NCBI GenBank assembly: GCA_031269065.1
Contig: JAIRWJ010000101.1
Coordinates: 1 to 9,912 of the forward strand
Origin: Rickettsiales bacterium
Lineage (GTDB): Bacteria > Pseudomonadota > Alphaproteobacteria > Rickettsiales > UBA1997
Length of the DNA stretch: 9,912 nt
Direction: 5' to 3'
Shown here: piece by piece, positions 1 through 5,848 of the stretch
Numbering within the stretch: position 1 is the stretch's first letter
Layout: each line of letters opens with the position of its first letter
The notes under the pieces: generated by a model
Told to the model about the DNA's origin: nothing
What the model saw: only the letters and a program-made list of their open reading frames with translations
Databases searched by the model: none
Program-made: the position numbers and the translations under genes

Positions 1-72
1 CGCTGCTGCTGCTGCCTCAACTCCGGCATGGCCACCTCCAACCACCACCGTATCGTATTTTGCTATCGACAT
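1..72 (-). CDS. mnmG: MnmG (GidA), tRNA uridine-5-carboxymethylaminomethyl modification enzyme, N-terminal fragment
   Basis: Only the first 24 codons are in the window; the gene runs off the left edge. They translate as MSIAKYDTVVVGGGHAGVEA followed by four alanines. The pattern VVVGGGHAGVEAA is the FAD-binding Rossmann signature (GxGxxG-type) at the extreme N-terminus of MnmG. With MnmE, MnmG installs the carboxymethylaminomethyl group at wobble uridine 34 of certain tRNAs, in the cytoplasm. I chose the ATG at 70-72 because it gives the usual short lead into the dinucleotide fold. The AAAAGG just before it directly abuts the ATG, which is too close for a normal Shine-Dalgarno. An in-frame GTG three codons upstream (79-81) is therefore a possible alternative start. 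The alanine run comes from a (GCA/GCG)n stretch. No MnmE gene lies directly upstream, unlike the mnmE-mnmG order of many bacteria. Confidence 0.93.
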   Translation of the reverse strand, partial: MSIAKYDTVVVGGGHAGVEAAAAA

Positions 73-328
73 CCTTTTCACAACATTCGTCTATCCACCA
101 GACGGGACAGAGCCCATCCCTCCTGGGCCCCCTATCACCAGTCAGGTTAGATCCGGATTTGTTTAGAGGCAAGCATTTCATGTAGACTGAACACATTGAC
201 TCCCACCGTCAACTGAAGTTTTGAGCTTTTTATATACGTCTATCATGAACAAAATAAAATCGCAGGTCAGGCCTAGCTCTCTTGTCCCAGGAGAAAAACC
301 TAAAGGATGGGACTCGGACCCAGAGCCA
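73..328 (-). other. Spacer between the beta-barrel gene and mnmG, with inverted repeats
   Basis: I find no convincing gene in this 256-base spacer. It holds three inverted repeats. GCCCA (112-116) pairs with TGGGC (124-128); on the minus strand its seven-base loop contains the SD-like GGAGG. TTGAC (196-200) pairs with GTCAA (208-212). GTCCCA (284-289) pairs with TGGGAC (308-313). On the minus strand the last repeat encloses a short T-rich run, so it could be a weak terminator for the beta-barrel gene. A frame open from inside the barrel gene to about position 176 has only a 22-codon ATG ORF at its end and no ribosome binding site. I searched by eye for tRNA, SRP RNA, tmRNA and RNase P signatures and saw none. 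Confidence 0.4.
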
Positions 329-1357
329 CTAGAACTTTATACCACCCGTAAACCCAAAGCCTCTGTTTTCCTTGTTGAACGCTATGAAACTAACGCCAAC
401 CCTCAGAGAATCAAATGCAAGGATGTTGGCTCCAAGCTCCAGGCTACCAACATTATAGATGTCAGCACTTTGATTTGCCAGATTTTTTGCATATCTGATA
501 AACATGGTTATATCCACTTTATCGATAAGACTGAAATTCATGTTCAGACCCGGGGCCAGCTGCATGACCATATTGTTTTTTCCCTCATCTTCATAATAAC
601 CACTCTTGAGGTGGCCAGTCACGAGAACTTTGTATAAATCATCCACTAAAATAAAAATATTTGCCCGCGCGTTTGGCTCCAAACTAAAACCGTTGGATAA
701 TTTACGAATATATCCGAAACCAACGCTAAGCGCCACTGAAATATCATTAACGTTTTTTGTGATTTTTATAGACGAACTATCACCATAGACAGAATTCATA
801 ACTGCTTTGACACCAGCACTACTCCCGCGAAATCCATAGATAATGGCCATATCCGCATAGGAGCTAGCAGTAAGAGTATTCCTAAGACTATAACCAAAAG
901 ATACAACTTGATCCTCTTTATGCTCCAAAACTGGACTTCCTGTAAAATATTCAGATAAGTAGTCATCAGGTAACCAACTCTTGATTATATCACCTATTGA
1001 GTGGTATGCGAGGAAGAATCCATGGGCGAAACTGTAACTATCGGGGCTCGCTTTTGTCTTCTGGGTTACGATTCCCAGAACTAGGCCGTTTATACCAACG
1101 TCCTTATGGCCGCCAACTCCATGACTATTGTGGTAAACATCTAGCCAGGCCCCGCTTTCAGCATTTCTATTTAGGCTGTTGTATATATTCGTAATATAAA
1201 GCATATTAGTGATAAATACCACTTTGCGTAAATCTTTCACGGACTCCTCAGCTGCCATCATTATCTCATCGTAGGTAGGCTCATTCACCACTCCTGACGC
1301 TCTGGCCCCATTACATAGGCCGACCACAAACAATCCAACTAGAAATACTCTTCTCAT
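329..1357 (-). CDS. Secreted outer-membrane beta-barrel protein, autotransporter-barrel type
   Basis: Encodes 342 residues. The N-terminus MRRVFLVGLFVVGLCNGARA is a clear Sec signal peptide with an AxA-type cleavage site after residue 20. Residues from about 60 onward show alternating hydrophobic/polar strands with many glycines and aromatics. Patterns such as AWLDVYHN, INGLVLGI, VSFGYSLRNT, LSVGFGYIRKL and SLEPNARANIF resemble strands of the autotransporter beta-domain (PF03797). The chain ends in GFTGGIKF; a C-terminal phenylalanine is the usual BAM recognition signature. The barrel takes up nearly the whole mature protein, so there is no sizeable passenger. I reject in-frame starts further upstream (ATG 1450, TTG 1459) because they fall within or before the promoter at 1431-1459. 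By analogy it may be a surface antigen or porin. The family assignment is from pattern only. Confidence 0.72.
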   Translation of the reverse strand: MRRVFLVGLFVVGLCNGARASGVVNEPTYDEIMMAAEESVKDLRKVVFITNMLYITNIYNSLNRNAESGAWLDVYHNSHGVGGHKDVGINGLVLGIVTQKTKASPDSYSFAHGFFLAYHSIGDIIKSWLPDDYLSEYFTGSPVLEHKEDQVVSFGYSLRNTLTASSYADMAIIYGFRGSSAGVKAVMNSVYGDSSSIKITKNVNDISVALSVGFGYIRKLSNGFSLEPNARANIFILVDDLYKVLVTGHLKSGYYEDEGKNNMVMQLAPGLNMNFSLIDKVDITMFIRYAKNLANQSADIYNVGSLELGANILAFDSLRVGVSFIAFNKENRGFGFTGGIKF

Positions 1358-1430
1358 ACAGCAAACTATTTTGACCACCAAAAAACTCCCCTTCTCTTGA
1401 GAGAAATTTGTGATGGACCGGTTTTGAGCA

Positions 1431-1459
1431 ATTGTAGCTAAAATTGGCATAAAAGTCAA
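1431..1459 (-). promoter_or_regulatory. Strong sigma-70-type promoter for the beta-barrel gene
   Basis: On the minus strand, TTGACT (1454-1459) is followed by a 17-base spacer and TACAAT (1431-1436). Each hexamer has five of six consensus bases and the spacing is ideal. The predicted start of transcription is near 1424, leaving a leader of about 65 bases before the ATG at 1357. That leader has a small hairpin, TTCTC/GAGAA around TTGA. The promoter position also supports the downstream ATG, with its signal peptide, as the true start. Confidence 0.62.
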
Positions 1460-1653
1460 GTCCTACCCAATATTAGATTTTTGTTTTGAATAACAACTGT
1501 TCAGGTCCAATAAAGGAAAATGAAAGAAGAATACTGAAAGCAAAATCGTTTTTTGTGAATCTGAAAAATATAGATTACTTTATACTTTCGAATAGGAGTT
1601 ATATAAGTTGTTCTATATTTGGTCGCATTTTTATGTAATTACATTGTGCCGTT
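1460..1653. other. AT-rich spacer, no gene seen
   Basis: About 190 bases between the small membrane protein gene and the beta-barrel promoter. Both strands break up into ORFs too short or too poorly initiated to support. It contains a perfect 12-base palindrome, ATGTAATTACAT (1633-1644), just downstream of the preceding gene. A tiny CCGT-AAA-ACGG hairpin (1649-1659) overlaps the stop codon of that gene. Neither is followed on the minus strand by a T run, so neither is a classical terminator. The palindrome could be a protein-binding site. Confidence 0.4.
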
Positions 1654-1755
1654 TTACGGTGACCCGGTGAGCAGGTAAGCTAATGCTGTAAATACACCCA
1701 GTGTTAGTAAAAAGTGAGCATCAAATCTTCTAGCATTGGCGATAAATCTAGCCAT
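1654..1755 (-). CDS. Small single-span membrane protein, 33 residues, unknown
   Basis: A 34-codon ORF beginning MARFIANARRFDAHF and ending LLTGSP. The N-terminal part is basic (R3, R9, R10). It is followed by a hydrophobic stretch, about residues 15-30 (FLLTLGVFTALAYLLT), long enough for one membrane span. This predicts an N-in, C-out topology. The start is supported by AAAGGA (1760-1765) four bases upstream of the ATG. It lies 37 bases behind the tail-fibre-assembly-like gene on the same strand, so it is probably the third gene of that cassette. I do not recognise a family. The charge-then-helix layout fits an accessory subunit of a membrane complex, or a phage-type small membrane protein. 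It could also be a chance ORF, but the ribosome binding site and composition argue against that. Confidence 0.55.
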   Translation of the reverse strand: MARFIANARRFDAHFLLTLGVFTALAYLLTGSP

Positions 1756-1792
1756 GTCTTCCTTTAGCCCCCTAGCGCCGTTGAGCCTACCA

Positions 1793-2182
1793 CTAGCTTT
1801 CTAGGCCATTTCGGTAGATCTCAAGCTCCTCCCTGGTGCTGCATTCTTCCACCGAACTTATGAAGGAATCGAATTCTGAAATATTTGCATGGTGGAACTC
1901 CTTGAAGGCCTCCCTTTCCTCTTCGGTACCAAAAACACCTAGGTTACACTGTTTATGCAATGGATAGTTGATATAGAAGGTTTTTTCCAATTCGCCTTGT
2001 TTTTCAAGAATTATATCTCTCTTCAGTTTGGCAACCTCATCATCTTCCGGTTCATTTCCCGAAAAATATAGTTTTCCATCATTGCCCCTTACAACTTCAC
2101 TGCTTGTCTCTATGCTAGCATCGCTGAATTTAAATTCAGCAGTAGCCACTATGTTACCAGCACCATCAAATTCTACAAACAT
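1793..2182 (-). CDS. Phage tail-fibre assembly-like protein, 129 residues
   Basis: The N-terminal third (residues 1-45) is a small beta-rich segment, with FVEFDGAGNIVATAEF and later GNDGKLYFSG. It resembles the opening of proteins encoded just after phage tail fibres. An acidic helical segment follows (EDDEVAKLKRDIILEKQGELE). Next comes a YPLHKQCNLGVFG motif near residues 73-85, then a helical C-terminus. A YPLHKQ-type motif followed by an E-rich helix is typical of small tail-fibre assembly or chaperone proteins; here I infer this by pattern only. The start is secure: GAGGAG (2190-2195) lies seven bases before the ATG and overlaps the stop codon of the fibre gene by one base. This indicates translational coupling. 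Its probable role is to help fold or trimerise the upstream DUF2793 protein. Confidence 0.55.
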   Translation of the reverse strand: MFVEFDGAGNIVATAEFKFSDASIETSSEVVRGNDGKLYFSGNEPEDDEVAKLKRDIILEKQGELEKTFYINYPLHKQCNLGVFGTEEEREAFKEFHHANISEFDSFISSVEECSTREELEIYRNGLES

Positions 2183-2189
2183 ATTTCTA

Positions 2190-2195
2190 CTCCTC
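2190..2195 (-). promoter_or_regulatory. Ribosome binding site GAGGAG coupling fibre and assembly genes
   Basis: GAGGAG on the minus strand overlaps the last base of the DUF2793 gene's TAG stop and sits seven bases ahead of the next ATG. Ribosomes finishing the fibre gene would end on the next initiation site, which suits a fibre and its assembly partner. Confidence 0.7.
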
Positions 2196-3001
2196 TAATT
2201 GCCATTTAAATAATGAAAAGCAAGATCAATTATATTCTGGTAGGAATAGGTGTACTGCACACTGTCTCCTGCAGAACAGGGCATAAATCCTGAAAAAAAA
2301 TGATTCGTTTTGGGTATAGACCATTGGATAGTCAACCAGCTGTTTGTATTCTGCAGTTTACCCTGGGCACCGTCTGCCGTTGCTTTAGAAATGATATTTA
2401 CATAGCCATTTGCCGGGGCAACATAGCTGCTGCCACTTGAACCGGCAGTTATTTCTACACTTCTGTCTGAAGGCGAGGACATTTGACAGATTAGACCCTT
2501 TGCATCGGTTGTTATATTTGACAACCCCGCATCGACCACATCTGTCAACAGCGTGCCATCATTTACAAACTTTTCGCCGTCATAGATAAGTATATCCCCA
2601 TTCTGGGGGTCTACAAAATTGAAATTGGACTCAAATGCACTATCCTCATCGTTACTGGTACTGACAATAGCTTCGTTCCAGGTTTCGCTGAATACACAGA
2701 GTTTATTTAGAGCCATATTCCAAAGAAGCTGTCCTGGAAATGGTGCGATAAATCTCCAACCATTGTCATAGAAGGCTATCATATTTTCCCTGTCCAGAAA
2801 ATCTCCTGTCGAACTTTTTCCAACAAGATACCTATCGCCCACAACTGGCCCTGTAGGTGGTTCATTGACCACAGCTTTGATGCCATTATGTAAGAGATTG
2901 TCTATTATTATCAGAGCCTCATTGTGCGTAAATTCCTTGCCGGACTGGTTTGGTACTAGCAGTGGAAGCTTTAAATTATTCGTGAACTCCATTTTATCCA
3001 T
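2195..3001 (-). CDS. DUF2793 tail-fibre-like protein with receptor-tip-like C-terminal domain
   Basis: Encodes 268 residues from the ATG at 3001. Residues 5-112 match the DUF2793 pattern of alphaproteobacterial phages and gene transfer agents: LKLPLLVPNQSGKEFTHNEA, then PTGPVVGDRYLVG, then an aromatic segment around GWRFIAPFPGQ. Residues 132-150 hold a GDILIYDGEKFVNDG element, common as a linker in fibre proteins. Residues 169-266 (PSDRSVEITAG, SYVAPANGYVNIISKA, FMPCSAGDSVQYTY, FHY) resemble the jelly-roll tip domains that end many phage tail fibres and bind the host surface. Alternative starts are a TTG at 3019 and an ATG at 2992; no start has a well-spaced Shine-Dalgarno. In Rhodobacter capsulatus a DUF2793 fibre gene lies away from the main gene-transfer-agent cluster, which may be a parallel. 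No other virion genes are visible nearby. Confidence 0.75.
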   Translation of the reverse strand: MDKMEFTNNLKLPLLVPNQSGKEFTHNEALIIIDNLLHNGIKAVVNEPPTGPVVGDRYLVGKSSTGDFLDRENMIAFYDNGWRFIAPFPGQLLWNMALNKLCVFSETWNEAIVSTSNDEDSAFESNFNFVDPQNGDILIYDGEKFVNDGTLLTDVVDAGLSNITTDAKGLICQMSSPSDRSVEITAGSSGSSYVAPANGYVNIISKATADGAQGKLQNTNSWLTIQWSIPKTNHFFSGFMPCSAGDSVQYTYSYQNIIDLAFHYLNGN

Positions 3002-3028
3002 TTCTAAAAATATCTCCAATTAATTGCG

Positions 3029-3142
3029 TTAATATTTAGTGGCGGAAGTATATATATCCTTGCGTTCCATAAAATTTCTCAACAGTTCTAGATACAACTC
3101 TCTGCCGGTCGTTCCTAGCTGGGAAATTACTCTATAGGACAA
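3029..3142 (-). CDS. Possible 37-codon ORF before the tail-fibre gene
   Basis: An open frame from a TTG (3140-3142) to a TAA at 3029-3031. It would encode a mostly helical, charged peptide containing ISQLGTTGRELYLELL and ending DIYTSATKY. It lies on the same strand, directly between the hairpin at 3144-3166 and the DUF2793 start. An internal ATG would give only 13 residues. There is no good Shine-Dalgarno, and the frame stays open upstream to a TGA near 3200, so it may be the tail of a decayed gene. I do not recognise it. The composition looks protein-like, but the support is weak. Confidence 0.25.
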   Translation of the reverse strand: MSYRVISQLGTTGRELYLELLRNFMERKDIYTSATKY

Positions 3143-3143
3143 T

Positions 3144-3200
3144 ACCCAACATTTAATATGCTGGGTTGCTTTTATACAGAGGATACTCTTCCATCCCTGT
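3144..3200 (-). other. Two hairpins in the virB11-to-fibre spacer
   Basis: Two inverted repeats lie close together. On the minus strand, ACCCAGCAT (3158-3166) pairs with ATGTTGGGT (3144-3152) around a five-base loop, giving nine base pairs with one G-U. About nine bases upstream in the transcript, ACAG-GGAT pairs with ATCC-CTGT (3176-3200), with one bulged base and an eight-base loop. Neither is followed by a T run on the minus strand, so these are not standard intrinsic terminators. They could act as processing sites, mRNA stabilisers or an attenuator separating the secretion genes from the fibre cassette. The remaining spacer (3201-3291) shows no supported gene. Confidence 0.4.
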
Positions 3201-3291
3201 CAATTCAAAGGCCGGCTGAAATACAACAATTTTGACGGTACTAGATCTAGTCCTCTGGAATAGCAGCCTCCACCCAACAGATATTCTAGCC

Positions 3292-4284
3292 CTAAACGGA
3301 TTGTTTTCCTCGAAAATATATTTCAGAGACAAATCTTCTTCCTTTTTCTCCTCTTTTAAGCTGAACAACTATATCAACCACGTTTTTTATGTAGGATATT
3401 ATATCCTCCGGAGGCATGCCGAGACCGGCCTGCATAACCATGAGTTTTAGCTGCTGGAGCGCCATGTCTGGAGTATCGGCGTGGAGTGTAGAGATTGAAC
3501 CAGGGTGGCCTGTGTTGATGGCCCTCAGAAATGAAAAGGCTTCGGCACCTCTCAACTCTCCAACTATTATCCTATCAGGCCTTAGACGCAGGCAAGCTTC
3601 TATCAGATCCTGGGTTGAAACGTTAGCTCTACCTTGCCCTCCCTTGGAGGCCAAAAGATGTACTCGGTTTGGGTGATTTTCCAGGTCTATTTCCCGCGCA
3701 TCTTCTACACTGATCAGCCGTTCAACCTTAGGAATAGCCCTCAAACAGGCGTTTGTGAATGTGGTCTTACCAGTAGAAGTTCCACCACTTATTATTATAT
3801 TCTTCTTACTAAGTATAGCCTGATACAAAAAATCTTTTATCCTATTTGCATCTAGGAGTTTGGATAGGATTGCGTTACTATCATCAACCACTGCAGATGT
3901 CGATGTGGTGTCGAAAGTCTTCATCTTGTCATAATCCTCTAGTGTCCAAGAAAGACTGGATTTTTTTCTTATGGACATTATCACAGTGTGGTTTTCACAG
4001 GCCGGCGGGAAGACAACCTGAATTCTGTAGCCAGCCGGCAGTGTGGCCGAAAGTAGCGGAGTTTCCTCGCTGATTTTCTGGTCTGTGGACTCGGCAATTA
4101 GTCTAGCCAGAGATTTCAGATGCTTGCCATCAAAGCCTGGCAGACTGGCTTTGAACATATCTCCTTTCTTCTCAACCCAGGCCTCGCTAGGCTCGTTTAT
4201 AGAAATTTCATTTACACCATCACCACTCAGCAAAGCGGTTATTGGTTTTAGGTACACATCCAGTGCTTCAAAACTTCTAGTCAT
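3292..4284 (-). CDS. virB11: VirB11-type ATPase of a type IV secretion system
   Basis: A 330-residue protein of normal length for the family. The N-terminal domain (residues 1-150) includes VNEISINEPSEAWVE and LLSATLPAGYRIQVVFPP, as in rickettsial VirB11 proteins. The C-terminal RecA-like domain has Walker A GGTSTGKTT (167-175), the Asp box ISVEDAREID (191-200), Walker B-like RIIVGELRG (238-246) with glutamate 243, and the His box TGHPGSISTLHAD (258-270). VirB11 forms a cytoplasmic hexameric ring that powers pilus assembly and substrate transfer with VirB4 and VirD4. The start is fixed by a perfect AAGGAGG (4294-4300) nine bases upstream. It follows virB10 by 23 bases, as expected. No virD4 follows; instead there is a hairpin spacer and a phage-like fibre cassette. 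All catalytic motifs look intact. Confidence 0.95.
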   Translation of the reverse strand: MTRSFEALDVYLKPITALLSGDGVNEISINEPSEAWVEKKGDMFKASLPGFDGKHLKSLARLIAESTDQKISEETPLLSATLPAGYRIQVVFPPACENHTVIMSIRKKSSLSWTLEDYDKMKTFDTTSTSAVVDDSNAILSKLLDANRIKDFLYQAILSKKNIIISGGTSTGKTTFTNACLRAIPKVERLISVEDAREIDLENHPNRVHLLASKGGQGRANVSTQDLIEACLRLRPDRIIVGELRGAEAFSFLRAINTGHPGSISTLHADTPDMALQQLKLMVMQAGLGMPPEDIISYIKNVVDIVVQLKRGEKGRRFVSEIYFRGKQSV

Positions 4285-4293
4285 ACAAATTTT

Positions 4294-4300
4294 CCTCCTT
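4294..4300 (-). promoter_or_regulatory. Consensus Shine-Dalgarno AAGGAGG for virB11
   Basis: AAGGAGG on the minus strand lies nine bases ahead of the virB11 ATG, inside the 23-base gap after the virB10 stop. It is the strongest ribosome binding site in the window; virB10 and dnaX have weak ones. virB11 may therefore be translated independently and at higher levels than the genes before it. Confidence 0.75.
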
Positions 4301-4307
4301 ATATAAT

Positions 4308-5843
4308 TTATTGTTTTTTAAAAATTGGTAATACTAGATCCTGGTTCACCACAACATTTATTCTGGTTCCCTGGGCTATTCTTATGGTTGGTGTTTCAGT
4401 TTTTAGATTGTCCACCAAAGTCTGCATTTCATTCGTAATTGTTTTTGTGGCGTCTATTATAGCATAGTCCGATGCTTTTCCGGTAGTTGTGGTTCCAGTG
4501 ATAGCGCTACTACTGGTCGTAGTACCGGTACTATTTGTAACCTTCTCCACCAGAACGGCGCTAGCTATAGATATCATACTGGATAGGAACACATTTTTCA
4601 TAGTCTCCATATATTTATTATCCAGCTCTCCATCAACTCCACCACGACCAAGCCTGTCAGCGGTATTTGCGGTCAGGTTTATGCTTAGACCATCAACTCT
4701 TATAATTCTGCTCCAGACAATCTCCAGTCTCGACAAATTATTGTTTGTCATAGCTTGAAAGTTACCAATAAGTTTAGACCCTTTGGGAATAATTATATTT
4801 TTACCAGACTCGGAGTAGACATTTCTAGATATTATGGCTCTCACGGGACTTTTTATATCCGTATTTATTGCTGTCTCCAGAATGGCATGTATTATCTTAC
4901 CCTGAAGTATAGTCCTAGACAAATCAGAGTTTTTTGTTGTAACCACATCTATTTTTGTCTCCTTTATAGAACTCAAATTATCCTTATCGGTTATTATTAT
5001 GTTCTCCATTTCGGCATCACCGCCTTTGCCACCACCCCCACCCTGCATCTTGAACATAGACGATCCTTTGCGCTCCTCCATAATTTTACGCCTCTGTGCA
5101 ATCTGTAGCTGGCGTTCATCATCCTGCTTTTTCTTTTCCTCATCATCTTTCAGCACATCAAGTGACGTCCCATCAGGGGCTAGCCTGCCTAGTGCGGAAG
5201 ATTCGGCTCCAGTGTTCTTGGTTTCGGTACTACCACCAAATATCGGCAACTTAGCTTTCTTCTTTTTATTCTCTTCTTCCTCCTGCTGCTTTTTCCTATC
5301 TAACTCTCTGGCTAACTTTTCACTTTCATTCCTAGCCTTTCTCATATCTTCCTCAAAACTCTTAAGTCTATTGTTGATCATCTGATCAACCTCCTCTTTG
5401 GTAAAAACGCCATCTCTTGCCGCATCCGCTTTCCTGACCTCTTTAATCTCCTCCTCTATATTTGCTACAATGTTCTCGGGTAGTTGGGGAAGCTCCGGTA
5501 ACTCTAGTAGACCCCTATTTTTCTCATCCACATAGACATCGCCCTTGTAACCAATATCGGCCAAATTATCTATGTTATCTATGGCAACATTGCTATTCAT
5601 TTTGGCGCCAATTTCAGAGTCCTTCACTATGGCTCTGTTGTCCACGGTGTCATTGTTACTTTTTTTCGAAGAGAAAAAAAACATATATATAAAAACACTG
5701 GCTACAACCGAGATACCAACGGTTACGTATTTGCTACTACCGCTCCCTTTGTTTTCGCTTATGCCAGCACTGTCGCGCGTCTCGTTGACGTCCACAACGG
5801 GATCTTCCACAACAACAGGGTCATTCTCATTACTGTCCGTCAT
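4308..5843 (-). CDS. virB10: VirB10-type core-complex protein of a type IV secretion system
   Basis: Encodes 511 residues. An acidic cytoplasmic head (1-37) precedes one membrane span (about 38-58, YVTVGISVVASVFIYMFFF). The periplasmic linker has only a short ELPELPQLPEN proline element (115-124), then a strongly charged coiled coil (about 145-197) instead of the long proline-rich rod of many VirB10 proteins. Glycine-rich linkers follow (265-275). The TrbI/VirB10 domain spans about 300-511, with IIPKGSKLIGNF (351-362), RLEIVWSRIIRVDG (372-385) and an antenna region around 403-435. The antenna is followed by a serine/threonine-rich loop (438-456). VirB10 bridges the inner and outer membranes and senses ATPase state. 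The ATG lies five bases after the dnaX stop, with no strong Shine-Dalgarno, which suggests coupling to dnaX. No virB9 precedes it here. Confidence 0.92.
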   Translation of the reverse strand: MTDSNENDPVVVEDPVVDVNETRDSAGISENKGSGSSKYVTVGISVVASVFIYMFFFSSKKSNNDTVDNRAIVKDSEIGAKMNSNVAIDNIDNLADIGYKGDVYVDEKNRGLLELPELPQLPENIVANIEEEIKEVRKADAARDGVFTKEEVDQMINNRLKSFEEDMRKARNESEKLARELDRKKQQEEEENKKKKAKLPIFGGSTETKNTGAESSALGRLAPDGTSLDVLKDDEEKKKQDDERQLQIAQRRKIMEERKGSSMFKMQGGGGGKGGDAEMENIIITDKDNLSSIKETKIDVVTTKNSDLSRTILQGKIIHAILETAINTDIKSPVRAIISRNVYSESGKNIIIPKGSKLIGNFQAMTNNNLSRLEIVWSRIIRVDGLSINLTANTADRLGRGGVDGELDNKYMETMKNVFLSSMISIASAVLVEKVTNSTGTTTSSSAITGTTTTGKASDYAIIDATKTITNEMQTLVDNLKTETPTIRIAQGTRINVVVNQDLVLPIFKKQ

Positions 5844-5848
5844 AATAT

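Noticed and set aside
1..20. GCT-type trinucleotide repeat at the left edge
   Set aside because: It encodes the alanine run after the MnmG nucleotide-binding signature, so it is explained by coding.
240..328. A tRNA T-arm-like string (GGTCCGAGTCC on the minus strand)
   Set aside because: No anticodon arm, D arm or acceptor stem can be fitted around it, and upstream sequence is coding.
221..637. A 138-codon plus-strand frame over the end of the beta-barrel gene
   Set aside because: It is antisense to a well-supported gene, has no Shine-Dalgarno, and its translation looks random.
1518..1537. A mini-ORF on the plus strand (ATG with AAAGGA ahead, five codons)
   Set aside because: It encodes only five residues, there is no plus-strand gene after it to regulate, and the match is expected by chance in AT-rich DNA.
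3153..3368. A 71-codon minus-strand frame overlapping the end of virB11
   Set aside because: It starts at a TTG deep inside the intact virB11 C-terminus with no ribosome binding site, and it ends within a hairpin loop. It resembles no family and is most likely a shadow frame.
4999..5385. A 128-codon plus-strand frame opposite virB10, rich in Ser, Pro and Phe
   Set aside because: Its biased composition is the mirror of the Lys/Glu-rich coiled coil of virB10; it is a shadow frame.
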